Assembly: GCF_013408425.1 (NCBI RefSeq)
Contig: NZ_JACBYV010000001.1
Coordinates: 3,348,001 to 3,412,000, forward strand
Direction: 5' to 3'
From: Pseudomonas flavescens
Lineage (GTDB): Bacteria > Pseudomonadota > Gammaproteobacteria > Pseudomonadales > Pseudomonadaceae
Length of the DNA: 64,000 nt
The translations under genes and the position numbers were made by a program. Positions 44,252 to 52,681 of this stretch are shown here, in pieces. The number at the start of each line of letters is the position of its first letter. Within the stretch, counting starts at the first letter, position 1. Below the pieces are notes generated by a model. That model searched no databases, was not told the origin of the DNA, and worked only from the letters and a program-made list of their open reading frames with translations.

Positions 44252-46885
44252 ATGCCAGACATCCTGCACCTGCAGCAGGCCGACTGGCGCGGCGATTTCG
44301 ATGACGGCGCGCTGCGCCGCGGTCAGGACTATGCCAAGCGCGGGCTCAGCCGCCTGCTCAGCCTCAAGGATCTCAGCCTGCTCGCCAGTTGCCTGGGCAG
44401 TGGCGAGCGACCTTACCAGCAGCGCATCACCCTGCACCCCTACGGCCAGGGCTGGGGGGTGACCGGGCATTGCAGCTGCCCGGTTGGCTTCAACTGCAAG
44501 CACGTCGCCGCCGCTCTGCTCACGCTCGAAGCCCGCCAGCGTTCCGGCGAGGACCTCGGCTCGTTGATCGTCGTCGAAAAGCCCATGGAAGAAACCCGCA
44601 TCGACGATGTGCCGCCGATACCGGTGCTGACCCTCGGCAGCCACGTGCGCGTGCACTTCGATGCGCGCAAGGGACGCATGCTGGAGCAGACCCAGCACCG
44701 CGCAGCGCTGGCCTTCGACTATCAGGGCCACAGCGCCGCTGGCAAACCGGTCAAGGACCTGCTGTATCGCCTGGGCCCGACCCATCAGTTGCGCATCGTG
44801 CGTGACGGCGCCCGCGAAGCCGAGCTGCGTCATCGCCTGGAAGAAGGCGGCCTGCGCACGGCCCTGCGGCAGAGCGAGGCACTCGCCCAGCATCCTGGCG
44901 AACACTTCGAACTGCAGGGCGACGCGGCCTGGCTGGCCTTCATGCAGCAGCAGGTCCCGGCCTTGCGCGAAGAGGGTTGGCGCGTCGAGGTGCAACCCGA
45001 CTTCCAGTACAACCTGGCACAGATCGACGACTGGTACGCCGATGTCGACGAGGTACCCGAGCAGGGCTGGTTCGACCTGGAGCTGGGGATCGAAGTGGAG
45101 GGTCAGCGCATCAGCCTGCTGCCCATCCTGCTCCAGGCCATTCGGCGCACGCCCTGGCTGCTTTCCGGCGAAGCACTTGCACAGCGCCAGGATGGAGAAA
45201 TGCTGCTGGTCACCCTGCCCCACAGCCAGCGTCGCGTTGCCCTGCCCTATGCACGGCTCAAGCCGCTGCTGGCAGCGCTCGGTGAGCTGTTCATCGGTGA
45301 TGGCGAAGACATCGGCACCCGGGTGCGTCTGCCCCGTGCCGATGCGACACGCCTCAATGTCCTGCAGCAGGGCCCGGCGCTGAACTGGCAGGGTGGCGCC
45401 GATCTGCGCGATTTCGCCCAGCGTCTGCAGCACACCACGCTGCAGACGGTCAGCGCTCCGGATGGCCTGGCGGCACAACTGCGTCCCTACCAGTTGCAGG
45501 GGCTGGGCTGGATGCAGGCCCTGGCCGAACTGAAGGTCGGCGGCGTGCTGGCCGACGACATGGGCCTTGGCAAGACCCTGCAGACCCTGGCGCATATCCT
45601 TCTGGAAAAACAGAACGGCCGCCTGCAGCAACCGGCCCTGATCGTCATGCCCACCAGCCTGATCCCCAACTGGCAGGATGAAGCCGCGCGGTTCGCGCCG
45701 AGCCTCAAGGTGCTGGCCTTGCACGGTGCAAAGCGCCGCAGCCAGTTCAAGCTGATCGCCGAACACGACATCGTGCTCACCACCTATGCCCTGCTGCCCC
45801 GTGACCTCAAGACGCTGACCGCGCAACGCTTCCATCTGCTGATCCTCGACGAAGCCCAGAGCATCAAGAACCCGCGCAGCAAGGCGGCTCTTGCCGCTGG
45901 CCAGATCAACGCGCAACAGCGTCTGTGCCTCAGTGGTACGCCGCTGGAAAACCACCTGGGCGAGCTCTGGTCGCTGTTCAATTTCCTGATGCCGGGCTGG
46001 CTCGGCGACAGCAAGAGCTTCACCCGCGACTACCGTACGCCCATCGAAAAGCATGGCAACGAACAGCGTCTGGCGCATCTGCGTGGGCGCATCAAACCCT
46101 TCGTGCTGCGTCGCAAGAAGGAACAGGTGGCCCGCGAGCTGCCACCGAAGACCGAGATCACCCAGTGGGTGGAACTGACCCCGGCACAGCGCGACCGCTA
46201 CGAGATTCTGCGCCTGGCCATGGACCGCAAGGTGCGTGAGGAAATCACCCGCCAGGGCCTGGCCCGCAGCCAGATCGTGATCCTCGAGGCGTTGCTGCGT
46301 TTGCGCCAGGTGTGTTGCGACCTGCGCCTGCTCGACGAAGCGCCGGAAGAACTGAGCAGCGCCGACTCCGGCAAGCTCGGCAGCCTGCTGGAGATGCTCG
46401 AAGCGCTGATTGGCGAAGGCCGTCGGGTGCTGCTGTTCTCCCAGTTCACTTCGATGCTGGCGCTGATCGAGGCCGAGCTGCAGGCCCGCGGTATCGCCTA
46501 TGCCAAGCTGACCGGCAGCACCCGAGATCGCCGCACGCCGGTACAGCAGTTCCAGGCGGGGCAGTTTCCGGTCTTTCTGATCAGCCTCAAGGCAGGCGGC
46601 TCGGGCCTCAACCTCACCGCGGCCGACACGGTGATCCACTTCGACCCCTGGTGGAACCCCGCAGCGGAGGCCCAGGCCAGCGATCGTGCCTACCGGATCG
46701 GCCAGGACAAGCCGGTGTTCGTCTACAAGCTGATCGCCCGTGGCAGCGTCGAGGAGAAGATCCAGCAACTGCAGCACGCCAAGGCCAGCCTGGCCCACGG
46801 CCTGCTGGAAGAAGGCGGCAGCCAGGCGCAATGGCAACTCAGCGAGGACGACCTGCAGGCACTGTTCGCCCCGCTGAGTGACTGA
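44252..46885 (+). CDS. SWIM-domain SNF2-family helicase
   Basis: 877-aa ATP-dependent DNA translocase. A SWIM zinc site C74-x-C76-x5-C82-x-H84 lies near the N-terminus. A middle region of unknown fold runs to about 410. Two SNF2 lobes have Walker A DDMGLGKT near 437, DEAQ near 533 (LDEAQSIKN), FLISLKAGGSGLNL and DRAYRIGQ near the end. The bacterial RapA/HepA relatives remodel protein-DNA complexes; the role of the SWIM version is unknown. Its stop is 10 bases from the converging psiE. Confidence 0.9.
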   Translation: MPDILHLQQADWRGDFDDGALRRGQDYAKRGLSRLLSLKDLSLLASCLGSGERPYQQRITLHPYGQGWGVTGHCSCPVGFNCKHVAAALLTLEARQRSGEDLGSLIVVEKPMEETRIDDVPPIPVLTLGSHVRVHFDARKGRMLEQTQHRAALAFDYQGHSAAGKPVKDLLYRLGPTHQLRIVRDGAREAELRHRLEEGGLRTALRQSEALAQHPGEHFELQGDAAWLAFMQQQVPALREEGWRVEVQPDFQYNLAQIDDWYADVDEVPEQGWFDLELGIEVEGQRISLLPILLQAIRRTPWLLSGEALAQRQDGEMLLVTLPHSQRRVALPYARLKPLLAALGELFIGDGEDIGTRVRLPRADATRLNVLQQGPALNWQGGADLRDFAQRLQHTTLQTVSAPDGLAAQLRPYQLQGLGWMQALAELKVGGVLADDMGLGKTLQTLAHILLEKQNGRLQQPALIVMPTSLIPNWQDEAARFAPSLKVLALHGAKRRSQFKLIAEHDIVLTTYALLPRDLKTLTAQRFHLLILDEAQSIKNPRSKAALAAGQINAQQRLCLSGTPLENHLGELWSLFNFLMPGWLGDSKSFTRDYRTPIEKHGNEQRLAHLRGRIKPFVLRRKKEQVARELPPKTEITQWVELTPAQRDRYEILRLAMDRKVREEITRQGLARSQIVILEALLRLRQVCCDLRLLDEAPEELSSADSGKLGSLLEMLEALIGEGRRVLLFSQFTSMLALIEAELQARGIAYAKLTGSTRDRRTPVQQFQAGQFPVFLISLKAGGSGLNLTAADTVIHFDPWWNPAAEAQASDRAYRIGQDKPVFVYKLIARGSVEEKIQQLQHAKASLAHGLLEEGGSQAQWQLSEDDLQALFAPLSD

Positions 46886-46894
46886 CAGGCGTCA

Positions 46895-47368
46895 CTACTT
46901 CTCCGAGTAGTTGTCGCCGACCACTTCGCCGCTCGAGTCGATGGCCTTGCTGGACGGAAACTTGTAGGACGCGAAGCGCACCGCCAGCACCGACAGCGCC
47001 AGGAAGAAGATACCGCCACACAGGTACAGCAGGCCGATATCCGGCGCCTTGTGGTGGGACACGTCACCGATCAGAAGTCGGGTAAGCGCCGTGATCGCGA
47101 TGTACAACAGAAACCTTATCGGGAGATGGTTCGTTTTAAAGTAGATCCCTACCATCGCCCCAAGCTCCAGGTAGATGAATAGAAGCAAGATGTCGTCTAC
47201 GCTGGCATGGCGTGCTTCCACCATGTCCATGAAAGCCATGACCGAAGCCCATGCGGTAGCGGCACCGATGGCGAATAGCCCCATGTAATGGAACCCTTCG
47301 ACAAAAAGGTTCCCTATCGAATTAGCCTGCTTGTGCATGCGTTCCCTGCTGCGATCTGCCCATTTCAC
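46895..47368 (-). CDS. psiE: PsiE-type phosphate-starvation membrane protein
   Basis: 157-aa inner-membrane protein with four helices. EGFHYMGLFAIGAATAWASVMAF, ILLLFIYLELGAMVGIYFKTNHLPIRFLLYIAITALTRLL and YLCGGIFFLALSVLAVRFASYKFPS match PsiE closely. Function unknown; induced by phosphate limitation in E. coli. GGGAGTC precedes the ATG. A frameshifted fragment homologous to its first about 40 codons lies directly upstream at 47469-47583. Confidence 0.9.
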   Translation of the reverse strand: MKWADRSRERMHKQANSIGNLFVEGFHYMGLFAIGAATAWASVMAFMDMVEARHASVDDILLLFIYLELGAMVGIYFKTNHLPIRFLLYIAITALTRLLIGDVSHHKAPDIGLLYLCGGIFFLALSVLAVRFASYKFPSSKAIDSSGEVVGDNYSEK

Positions 47369-47468
47369 AAAGACTCCCCTCCCCTACCATTCAAAATTCG
47401 ATGATGCCAGAGATCTCAAGCGATCAGATGACTACCTTGTAGTACGTACTGGTTTGTTGGTCTTTAAA

Positions 47469-47583
47469 TTAGGTGTTGACCATTTCCCCCAGCGCCAGGC
47501 CCAGGTAGTGGAGGCCCTCGACGAACAGCGAGCGAGTTCGCGCCCTTGTGCATCTGCTTGCGGCTGTTATCCAACCACTCCAT
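47469..47583 (-). pseudogene. decayed N-terminal fragment of a second psiE
   Basis: The minus strand from ATG at 47583 reads MEWLDNSRKQMHKGANS, nearly the start of the intact PsiE (MKWADRSRERMHKQANS). It then shifts frame: in another frame it continues LFVEGLHYLGLALGEMVNT and stops, compared with LFVEGFHYMGLFAIGAATA. So it keeps only about 35 codons, with one frameshift and truncation. It lies about 100 bases upstream of psiE on the same strand and has its own good ribosome site. Either a decayed tandem duplicate or a short leader. Confidence 0.7.
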
Positions 47584-47825
47584 ACCCTTTCCCTCTACAC
47601 GATTCATGCAGCCGAACGCCGCCATGATTGCGCGTCTGCATGACACTTCCATGCAGGAACGAGACCAGCGAAGCTGGCCTGCAGCGCCTGCCGTGGCACA
47701 GAGAAGCCCGCCGTCGGCGAAAAGGCACGGATGCGACGGTTCGCAGCGCGTGCCAAGATGCCGCGCACACCGGCAATCATGTTTACCCTGTTCAAATGCA
47801 GCAAGGTTCATTATGCTTGCCGAAA

Positions 47826-47841
47826 CTGTATGTATGAACAG
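47826..47841. promoter_or_regulatory. LexA (SOS) box of yebG
   Basis: CTGTATGTATGAACAG fits CTG-N10-CAG with an alternating TA-rich centre. It lies 41 bases before the yebG start, followed by TATATT as a possible -10. Confidence 0.8.
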
Positions 47842-47881
47842 TATATTTTCAACCATTAGCGTGAAGGCGTAGAGGTGATGA

Positions 47882-48145
47882 ATGGCCGTCGAAGTGGTGT
47901 ACCGCAGCAGTCGCGATCCGGAGCGTTTATTCATGGATAAAGCCGAAGCCGACCGTCACGACAAGATGCTGGAACTGGCAGAACTGCTCAGCGAGGTACT
48001 GCAGAAGGCGGTACCGTCCCTCAGCGAGGAACAGGGCGAAGAGCTGGGCATCTACATGGCCAGAAACCGCGATGTGTTCGCCAAGGCCTTCAAGAACCAG
48101 CCCGATGCCCTCGGCGAACTGGGTAACGAAGCCCAGGCGGAATGA
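47882..48145 (+). CDS. yebG: YebG, DNA-damage-inducible protein
   Basis: 87-aa acidic protein matching YebG: MAVEVVYRSSRDPERLFMDKAEADRHDKMLELAELL... with the conserved 'KxEADxxDKMLExAELL' block. Its C-terminus is slightly shorter than the 96-aa E. coli protein. Function unclear; induced by SOS and dependent on cAMP in E. coli. The LexA box at 47826-47841 supports SOS control here. Start ATG 47882 follows AGAGGTGATGA. Confidence 0.9.
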   Translation: MAVEVVYRSSRDPERLFMDKAEADRHDKMLELAELLSEVLQKAVPSLSEEQGEELGIYMARNRDVFAKAFKNQPDALGELGNEAQAE

Positions 48146-48251
48146 TCGGCGGGCGGCGCCGTACAAATCGCCGGCAACATATCCGCGGCCTTCAGCTCTA
48201 GACGTCAGGCGCGCGCACGGTTAAAACAGAGGTCACCCACGGGAGGTGACC

Positions 48252-49055
48252 ATGAGTGCGCGCGACCACTGCCTTGCCTGTCTGAACACCGAGCAGCCGG
48301 CGCTCTTCGAAGCGGCCTTGTGGGTCGCTGCCGAACATGACATGGCCGTGCAACCCAAGCTGATCGTCAGCGAGCTCGACGGCTTGAAGCACCAGGTCGA
48401 TGCAGGCCTCCCCAACCTCCCCCCGCAGGAGCTCGCGCAGCCTTTGTTGCGCCGCCTCAACGACCTGAACTTCCACGAAGATGACGACAACCCGGTGCGG
48501 CCACAGGCAGCGCTGCTGCACAAGGTGCTGCTGCGCCGTCGTGGCCAGCCCCTGAGCATCGCACTGATCGCCCTGGAGCTGGCGCGGCGTCTGGGCATCC
48601 CTTTGCAGGGCGTCAATTTCCCTGGCTACTTCCTGTTGCGAGTTCCCGGTGCCGACCACCTGCTCGACCCCTGTGGCGGGCGGCGCCTGTATACCCGCGA
48701 CTGTCGTGAGCTGCTGCTGCGCTACATCGGCCCGCAGGCCCAGCTGAGTGCCGAACACATGCTCGCCTGCGATGCCCGCAGCATGATCGTGCGCCTGTCA
48801 CGCAACCTGCGCTATCTGCATGTGCAGGACGAGGACTACCTGTCCGCCCTGAAAGACGCCGAGCGCGTGTTGCAACTGGCGCCTCCCAACGTCAGTGATC
48901 ATCTGGCCCGAGCCGAGCTCTACCAGCGCCTCGATTGCCCACAGGCGGAGCGTTTCGATGTCCAGCGTGCCCTGCTGCTGTGCGACGACCCGGCGCTGCA
49001 CGTCCGCCTGGGCGATCGCCTGCGCCAGTTGAGCGCAGGTACCGCCCTGCACTGA
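48252..49055 (+). CDS. SirB1-family protein (transglutaminase-like plus TPR)
   Basis: 267-aa cytoplasmic protein. The transglutaminase-like fold (residues about 40-175) has KVLLRRRGQPLSIALIALELARRLGIPLQGVNFPGYFLLRV, but the catalytic cysteine is not obvious. TPR-like helices (about 185-255) have NLRYLHVQDEDYLSALKDAERVLQL. The family (SirB1/DUF6892-like) is uncharacterised and often sits with release-factor genes, which are absent here. The ATG at 48252 has GGGAGGTGA directly upstream. Confidence 0.85.
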   Translation: MSARDHCLACLNTEQPALFEAALWVAAEHDMAVQPKLIVSELDGLKHQVDAGLPNLPPQELAQPLLRRLNDLNFHEDDDNPVRPQAALLHKVLLRRRGQPLSIALIALELARRLGIPLQGVNFPGYFLLRVPGADHLLDPCGGRRLYTRDCRELLLRYIGPQAQLSAEHMLACDARSMIVRLSRNLRYLHVQDEDYLSALKDAERVLQLAPPNVSDHLARAELYQRLDCPQAERFDVQRALLLCDDPALHVRLGDRLRQLSAGTALH

Positions 49056-49094
49056 CTCCGCCTCCGCCGCCCGATTGCGGGCGCCTGCGCCACA

Positions 49095-49112
49095 TGTATC
49101 GTTTTAAATACA
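49095..49112. promoter_or_regulatory. upstream activator site 1 (GcsR/TyrR-like)
   Basis: TGTATCG-TTTT-AAATACA, an 18-base site with TGTA...TACA ends, as in TyrR-type boxes. It is about 185 bases upstream of the sigma-54 promoter of gcvH. Confidence 0.6.
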
Positions 49113-49113
49113 A

Positions 49114-49131
49114 CGTATCGAATACGACACG
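49114..49131. promoter_or_regulatory. upstream activator site 2
   Basis: CGTATCG-AATA-CGACACG, the same 7-4-7 layout and the same GTATCG half as sites 1 and 3, adjacent to site 1. Confidence 0.55.
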
Positions 49132-49193
49132 GAGTTTGTCAGCTGCGACATTCGGGGCCTTGCCGTGGGCTGGGGCTTAAAGACGGAACACTG

Positions 49194-49211
49194 CGTATCG
49201 AAATCGATACA
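49194..49211. promoter_or_regulatory. upstream activator site 3
   Basis: CGTATCG-AAAT-CGATACA contains a perfect GTATCG/CGATAC dyad with 4-base centre. Best of the three sites. Confidence 0.6.
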
Positions 49212-49241
49212 AATCGTCGCCTCACACCCAATTAAAAACAT

Positions 49242-49254
49242 TAAGCCATTGATT
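49242..49254 (-). promoter_or_regulatory. IHF-binding site
   Basis: Minus strand AATCAATGGCTTA fits WATCAA-N4-TTR exactly and is flanked by an AT-rich run (TATATAAAAAATAA). It lies between the activator sites and the -24 box, as expected for DNA bending to a sigma-54 promoter. Confidence 0.7.
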
Positions 49255-49272
49255 TATATATAAAAAATAAAC

Positions 49273-49288
49273 TGGCACCTAGTTTGCT
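49273..49288 (+). promoter_or_regulatory. sigma-54 promoter of gcvHPT
   Basis: TGGCAC-CTAGT-TTGCT is a perfect -24/-12 match. Start of transcription expected near 49299, about 50 bases before gcvH. Confidence 0.85.
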
Positions 49289-49349
49289 AATGGCTCTACC
49301 CATTAGCTGCGCCCACACAGATGGGCACGAAAACCACCAAGGAGTCCCC

Positions 49350-49733
49350 ATGAGCGAATTGCGTTTTACCGTCGAGCACGAATGGCTGCGTCAGGAGGCC
49401 GATGGGCTGGTCACCGTGGGCATCACCGCCTACGCTCAAGACGCACTGGGTGACGTGGTATTCGTGCAGTTGCCCGACCTGCAGGCCTACACCGCCGGTG
49501 AAGAAGTGGCCGTGCTGGAATCGGTGAAGGCAGCGAGCAACATCGGCATGCCGCTCGACGGCGAAGTGGTCGAAGTGAACGCCGACCTCGAGGCCAGCCC
49601 CGAGCTGGTCAACGCCGAACCGCTGGGACAGGGCTGGTTCTTCCGCTTCCGCCCAAGCAACGCAGAGGCGCTGGCCGGCCTGCTCGATCAGGACGCCTAC
49701 GAGCGCCTGCTCAACGCCAAAGCCGACGCCTGA
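49350..49733 (+). CDS. gcvH: glycine cleavage system H protein
   Basis: 127-aa lipoyl carrier of the glycine cleavage complex. The lipoylated residue is Lys60 in LESVKAASN. The fold start MSELRFTVEHEWLR and the segment GVITAYAQDALGDVVFVQLP-type strand are typical. GGAG lies 5 bases before the ATG; the frame is open 22 codons upstream but without a start signal. First gene of gcvHPT, ten bases before gcvP. Confidence 0.97.
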   Translation: MSELRFTVEHEWLRQEADGLVTVGITAYAQDALGDVVFVQLPDLQAYTAGEEVAVLESVKAASNIGMPLDGEVVEVNADLEASPELVNAEPLGQGWFFRFRPSNAEALAGLLDQDAYERLLNAKADA

Positions 49734-49742
49734 GAGAAAACC

Positions 49743-52595
49743 ATGACCGACTTGACCACCCGCAACGAATTCATCGCACGCCATATCGGCCCACGCGACC
49801 AAGATACCGCTGCCATGCTCGAAACCCTCGGTTTCAGCGACCTCGACGCACTGACCGCCAGCGTCATTCCCGGCAGCATCAAGGGCACCAGCGTGCTGCC
49901 TGCTGGCGACGGCCAGAGCGAAGCCGATGCGCTGGCCGCCATCAAGGCCATCGCCGCCAGGAACCAGCTGTTTCGCAACTACATCGGCCAGGGTTACTAC
50001 GGCACGCACACCCCCTCGCCGATCCTGCGCAACCTGCTGGAAAACCCGGCCTGGTACACCGCCTACACGCCTTACCAGCCGGAGATATCCCAGGGCCGCC
50101 TGGAGTCGCTGCTGAACTTCCAGACCCTGATCAGCGATCTCACCGGCCTGCCGATCGCCAACGCCTCGCTGCTCGACGAAGGCACCGCCGCCGCCGAAGC
50201 CATGACCTTCTGCAAGCGGCTGTCGAAGAACAAGGCCGCCAACGCCTTCTTCGCCTCCCAGCACTGTCACCCGCAGACCCTCGACGTGCTGCGTACCCGC
50301 GCCGAGCCGCTGGGCATCGAAGTGGTGGTCGGTGACGAGACCGCCATCGACGACGCCAGCGCCTTCTTTGGCGCTCTGCTGCAATACCCGGCGAGCAATG
50401 GCGACATCTTCGATTACCGCGACGTGGTCGAGCGTTTCCACGGCGCCAACGCCCTGGTGGCCGTGGCAGCCGATCTGCTGGCCCTGACCCTGCTGCAGGC
50501 GCCTGGCGAGTTCGGTGCCGACGTGGCGCTGGGCAGCGCGCAACGTTTCGGCGTGCCGTTGGGCTTCGGTGGCCCGCATGCCGCCTATTTCGCTACCCGT
50601 GACGCGTTCAAGCGCGACATGCCGGGCCGCCTGGTCGGCCTCTCGGTGGACCGCTTCGGCAACCCGGCCCTGCGCCTGGCCATGCAGACCCGCGAACAGC
50701 ATATCCGCCGCGAGAAGGCCACCAGCAACATCTGCACCGCTCAGGTGCTGCTGGCCAATATCGCCGCCATGTACGCCGTCTACCATGGCCCGCAGGGGCT
50801 CACCCGGATCGCCCAGCGCGTCCACCAACTGACGCTGATCTTCGCCCGCGGCCTGCAGGCGCTCGGTATGCAGATCGAACAACGGGCCTTCTTCGACACC
50901 CTCACCCTGCAAAGTGGCGAGCGGACCGCGGCACTGCACCAGAAAGCCCGTGCAGCCGGCATCAACCTGCGCGAAGTGGACGCCGGGCGTATCGGCCTGT
51001 CGTTCGACGAAACCACCACTCAGGCGGATATCGAGCAACTCTGGACCCTGTTCGCCGATGGCAAACCCCTGCCGGACTTCGCGGCCCTGGCCAAGACGGA
51101 CGACACCGGCCTGCCCGCTGCGCAACTGCGTCAGTCGGCGATTCTCGAGCACCCGGTATTCAACCGCTACCACTCGGAAACCGAGCTGATGCGCTACCTG
51201 CGCAAGCTCGCCGACAAGGACCTGGCCCTGGACCGCAGCATGATCCCGCTGGGCTCCTGCACCATGAAGCTCAACGCGGCCAGCGAGATGATTCCCGTCA
51301 CCTGGGCGGAATTCGGCAACCTGCATCCCTTCGCCCCTGCCGAGCAGAGCGCCGGCTATCAGCAACTGACCGACGAGCTGGAAGCCATGCTCTGCGCTGC
51401 CACCGGCTACGACGCCGTATCGCTGCAGCCCAATGCCGGCTCCCAGGGTGAATACGCCGGCCTGCTGGCTATCCGCGCCTACCACCACAGCCGCGGCGAC
51501 GACAAGCGCGACATCTGCCTGATCCCGCAATCGGCCCACGGCACCAACCCGGCCACCGCCCATATGGCCGGCATGCGCGTGGTCGTCACCGCCTGCGACG
51601 CTCGCGGCAACGTCGACATCGCCGATCTGCGCGCCAAGGCCGAGCAGCACCGCGATCAGCTTGCAGCGATCATGATCACCTACCCGTCCACCCACGGGGT
51701 GTTCGAGGAAGGCATTCGCGAGATCTGCGCCATCGTCCACGACAACGGCGGTCAGGTGTACATCGACGGCGCCAACATGAACGCCATGGTCGGCCTCTGT
51801 GCGCCCGGCAAGTTCGGCGGCGACGTCTCCCACCTCAACCTGCACAAGACCTTCTGCATTCCCCATGGCGGTGGCGGCCCGGGTGTCGGCCCGATCGGCG
51901 TGAAGTCCCACCTGGCGCCTTTCCTCCCCGGTCACGCCCACATGCAGCGCAAGGAAGGCGCGGTCAGTGCCGCGCCATTCGGCAGCGCCAGCATCCTGCC
52001 GATCACCTGGATGTACATCCGCATGATGGGCGGTACCGGCCTGCGCCTGGCGTCGCAGATGGCGATCCTCAATGCCAACTACATCGCCCGTCGCCTGGAA
52101 GAGCACTACCCGGTGCTGTACAGCGGTGAAGGCGGCCTGGTGGCCCACGAGTGCATCCTCGATCTGCGCCCGCTCAAGGACAGCAGCGGCATCAGCGTCG
52201 ACGACGTGGCCAAGCGCCTGATCGACTTTGGCTTCCATGCCCCCACCATGTCCTTCCCGGTGGCTGGCACGCTGATGATCGAGCCGACCGAAAGCGAGTC
52301 CAAGCAAGAGCTGGATCGCTTCTGCGACGCCATGATCGCCATTCGCGAGGAAATTCGTGCGGTCGAACGCGGCGAGCTGAATGTCGACGACAACCCGCTG
52401 AAGAATGCCCCGCACACCGCCGCCGAACTGGTGGGTGAGTGGACGCATTCGTACAGCCGCGAGCAGGCGGTCTTCCCGACCCGCAGTCTGATCGACGGCA
52501 AATACTGGCCGCCGGTAGGCCGGGTCGACAACGTGTTCGGCGACCGCAATCTGGTCTGTGCCTGCCCCCCCATCGAGGCTTATCAGGACGCCTGA
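49743..52595 (+). CDS. gcvP: glycine dehydrogenase (decarboxylating), P protein
   Basis: 950-aa PLP enzyme that decarboxylates glycine and passes aminomethyl to GcvH. It is the full-length fused form (alpha and beta halves). N-terminal [17 protein letters not shown], first-half [19 protein letters not shown], and second-half PLP lysine near residue 702 in [16 protein letters not shown] are intact. Length is standard. Confidence 0.97.
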   Translation: MTDLTTRNEFIARHIGPRDQDTAAMLETLGFSDLDALTASVIPGSIKGTSVLPAGDGQSEADALAAIKAIAARNQLFRNYIGQGYYGTHTPSPILRNLLENPAWYTAYTPYQPEISQGRLESLLNFQTLISDLTGLPIANASLLDEGTAAAEAMTFCKRLSKNKAANAFFASQHCHPQTLDVLRTRAEPLGIEVVVGDETAIDDASAFFGALLQYPASNGDIFDYRDVVERFHGANALVAVAADLLALTLLQAPGEFGADVALGSAQRFGVPLGFGGPHAAYFATRDAFKRDMPGRLVGLSVDRFGNPALRLAMQTREQHIRREKATSNICTAQVLLANIAAMYAVYHGPQGLTRIAQRVHQLTLIFARGLQALGMQIEQRAFFDTLTLQSGERTAALHQKARAAGINLREVDAGRIGLSFDETTTQADIEQLWTLFADGKPLPDFAALAKTDDTGLPAAQLRQSAILEHPVFNRYHSETELMRYLRKLADKDLALDRSMIPLGSCTMKLNAASEMIPVTWAEFGNLHPFAPAEQSAGYQQLTDELEAMLCAATGYDAVSLQPNAGSQGEYAGLLAIRAYHHSRGDDKRDICLIPQSAHGTNPATAHMAGMRVVVTACDARGNVDIADLRAKAEQHRDQLAAIMITYPSTHGVFEEGIREICAIVHDNGGQVYIDGANMNAMVGLCAPGKFGGDVSHLNLHKTFCIPHGGGGPGVGPIGVKSHLAPFLPGHAHMQRKEGAVSAAPFGSASILPITWMYIRMMGGTGLRLASQMAILNANYIARRLEEHYPVLYSGEGGLVAHECILDLRPLKDSSGISVDDVAKRLIDFGFHAPTMSFPVAGTLMIEPTESESKQELDRFCDAMIAIREEIRAVERGELNVDDNPLKNAPHTAAELVGEWTHSYSREQAVFPTRSLIDGKYWPPVGRVDNVFGDRNLVCACPPIEAYQDA

Positions 52596-52602
52596 TCGCG
52601 CC

Positions 52603-52627
52603 GGGCTGCCGAACGCTTCGGCAGCCC
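52603..52627 (+). other. gcvP-gcvT intercistronic hairpin
   Basis: GGGCTGCCGAA-CGC-TTCGGCAGCCC: perfect 11-base stem, with only a weak CCCTT after it. It may lower gcvT expression relative to gcvHP. Confidence 0.65.
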
Positions 52628-52681
52628 CCCTTATGCCCGCACGCGATTGCGGGCCGCTCACGACCTACACAGGAGAGCGCA

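Noticed and set aside
44204-46837. 877-codon minus-strand frame across the SNF2 gene
   Set aside because: Mirror of the helicase gene, which has all motifs in the plus frame; the antisense product has no recognisable feature.
47464-47934. 156-codon minus-strand ORF between psiE and yebG
   Set aside because: Only its last part is meaningful (the psiE fragment); the rest crosses the yebG promoter and LexA box and has no family likeness.
49296-52661. 1121-codon minus-strand frame across gcvH and gcvP
   Set aside because: Runs through two certain genes on the opposite strand and through the gcv leader; no ribosome site or family.
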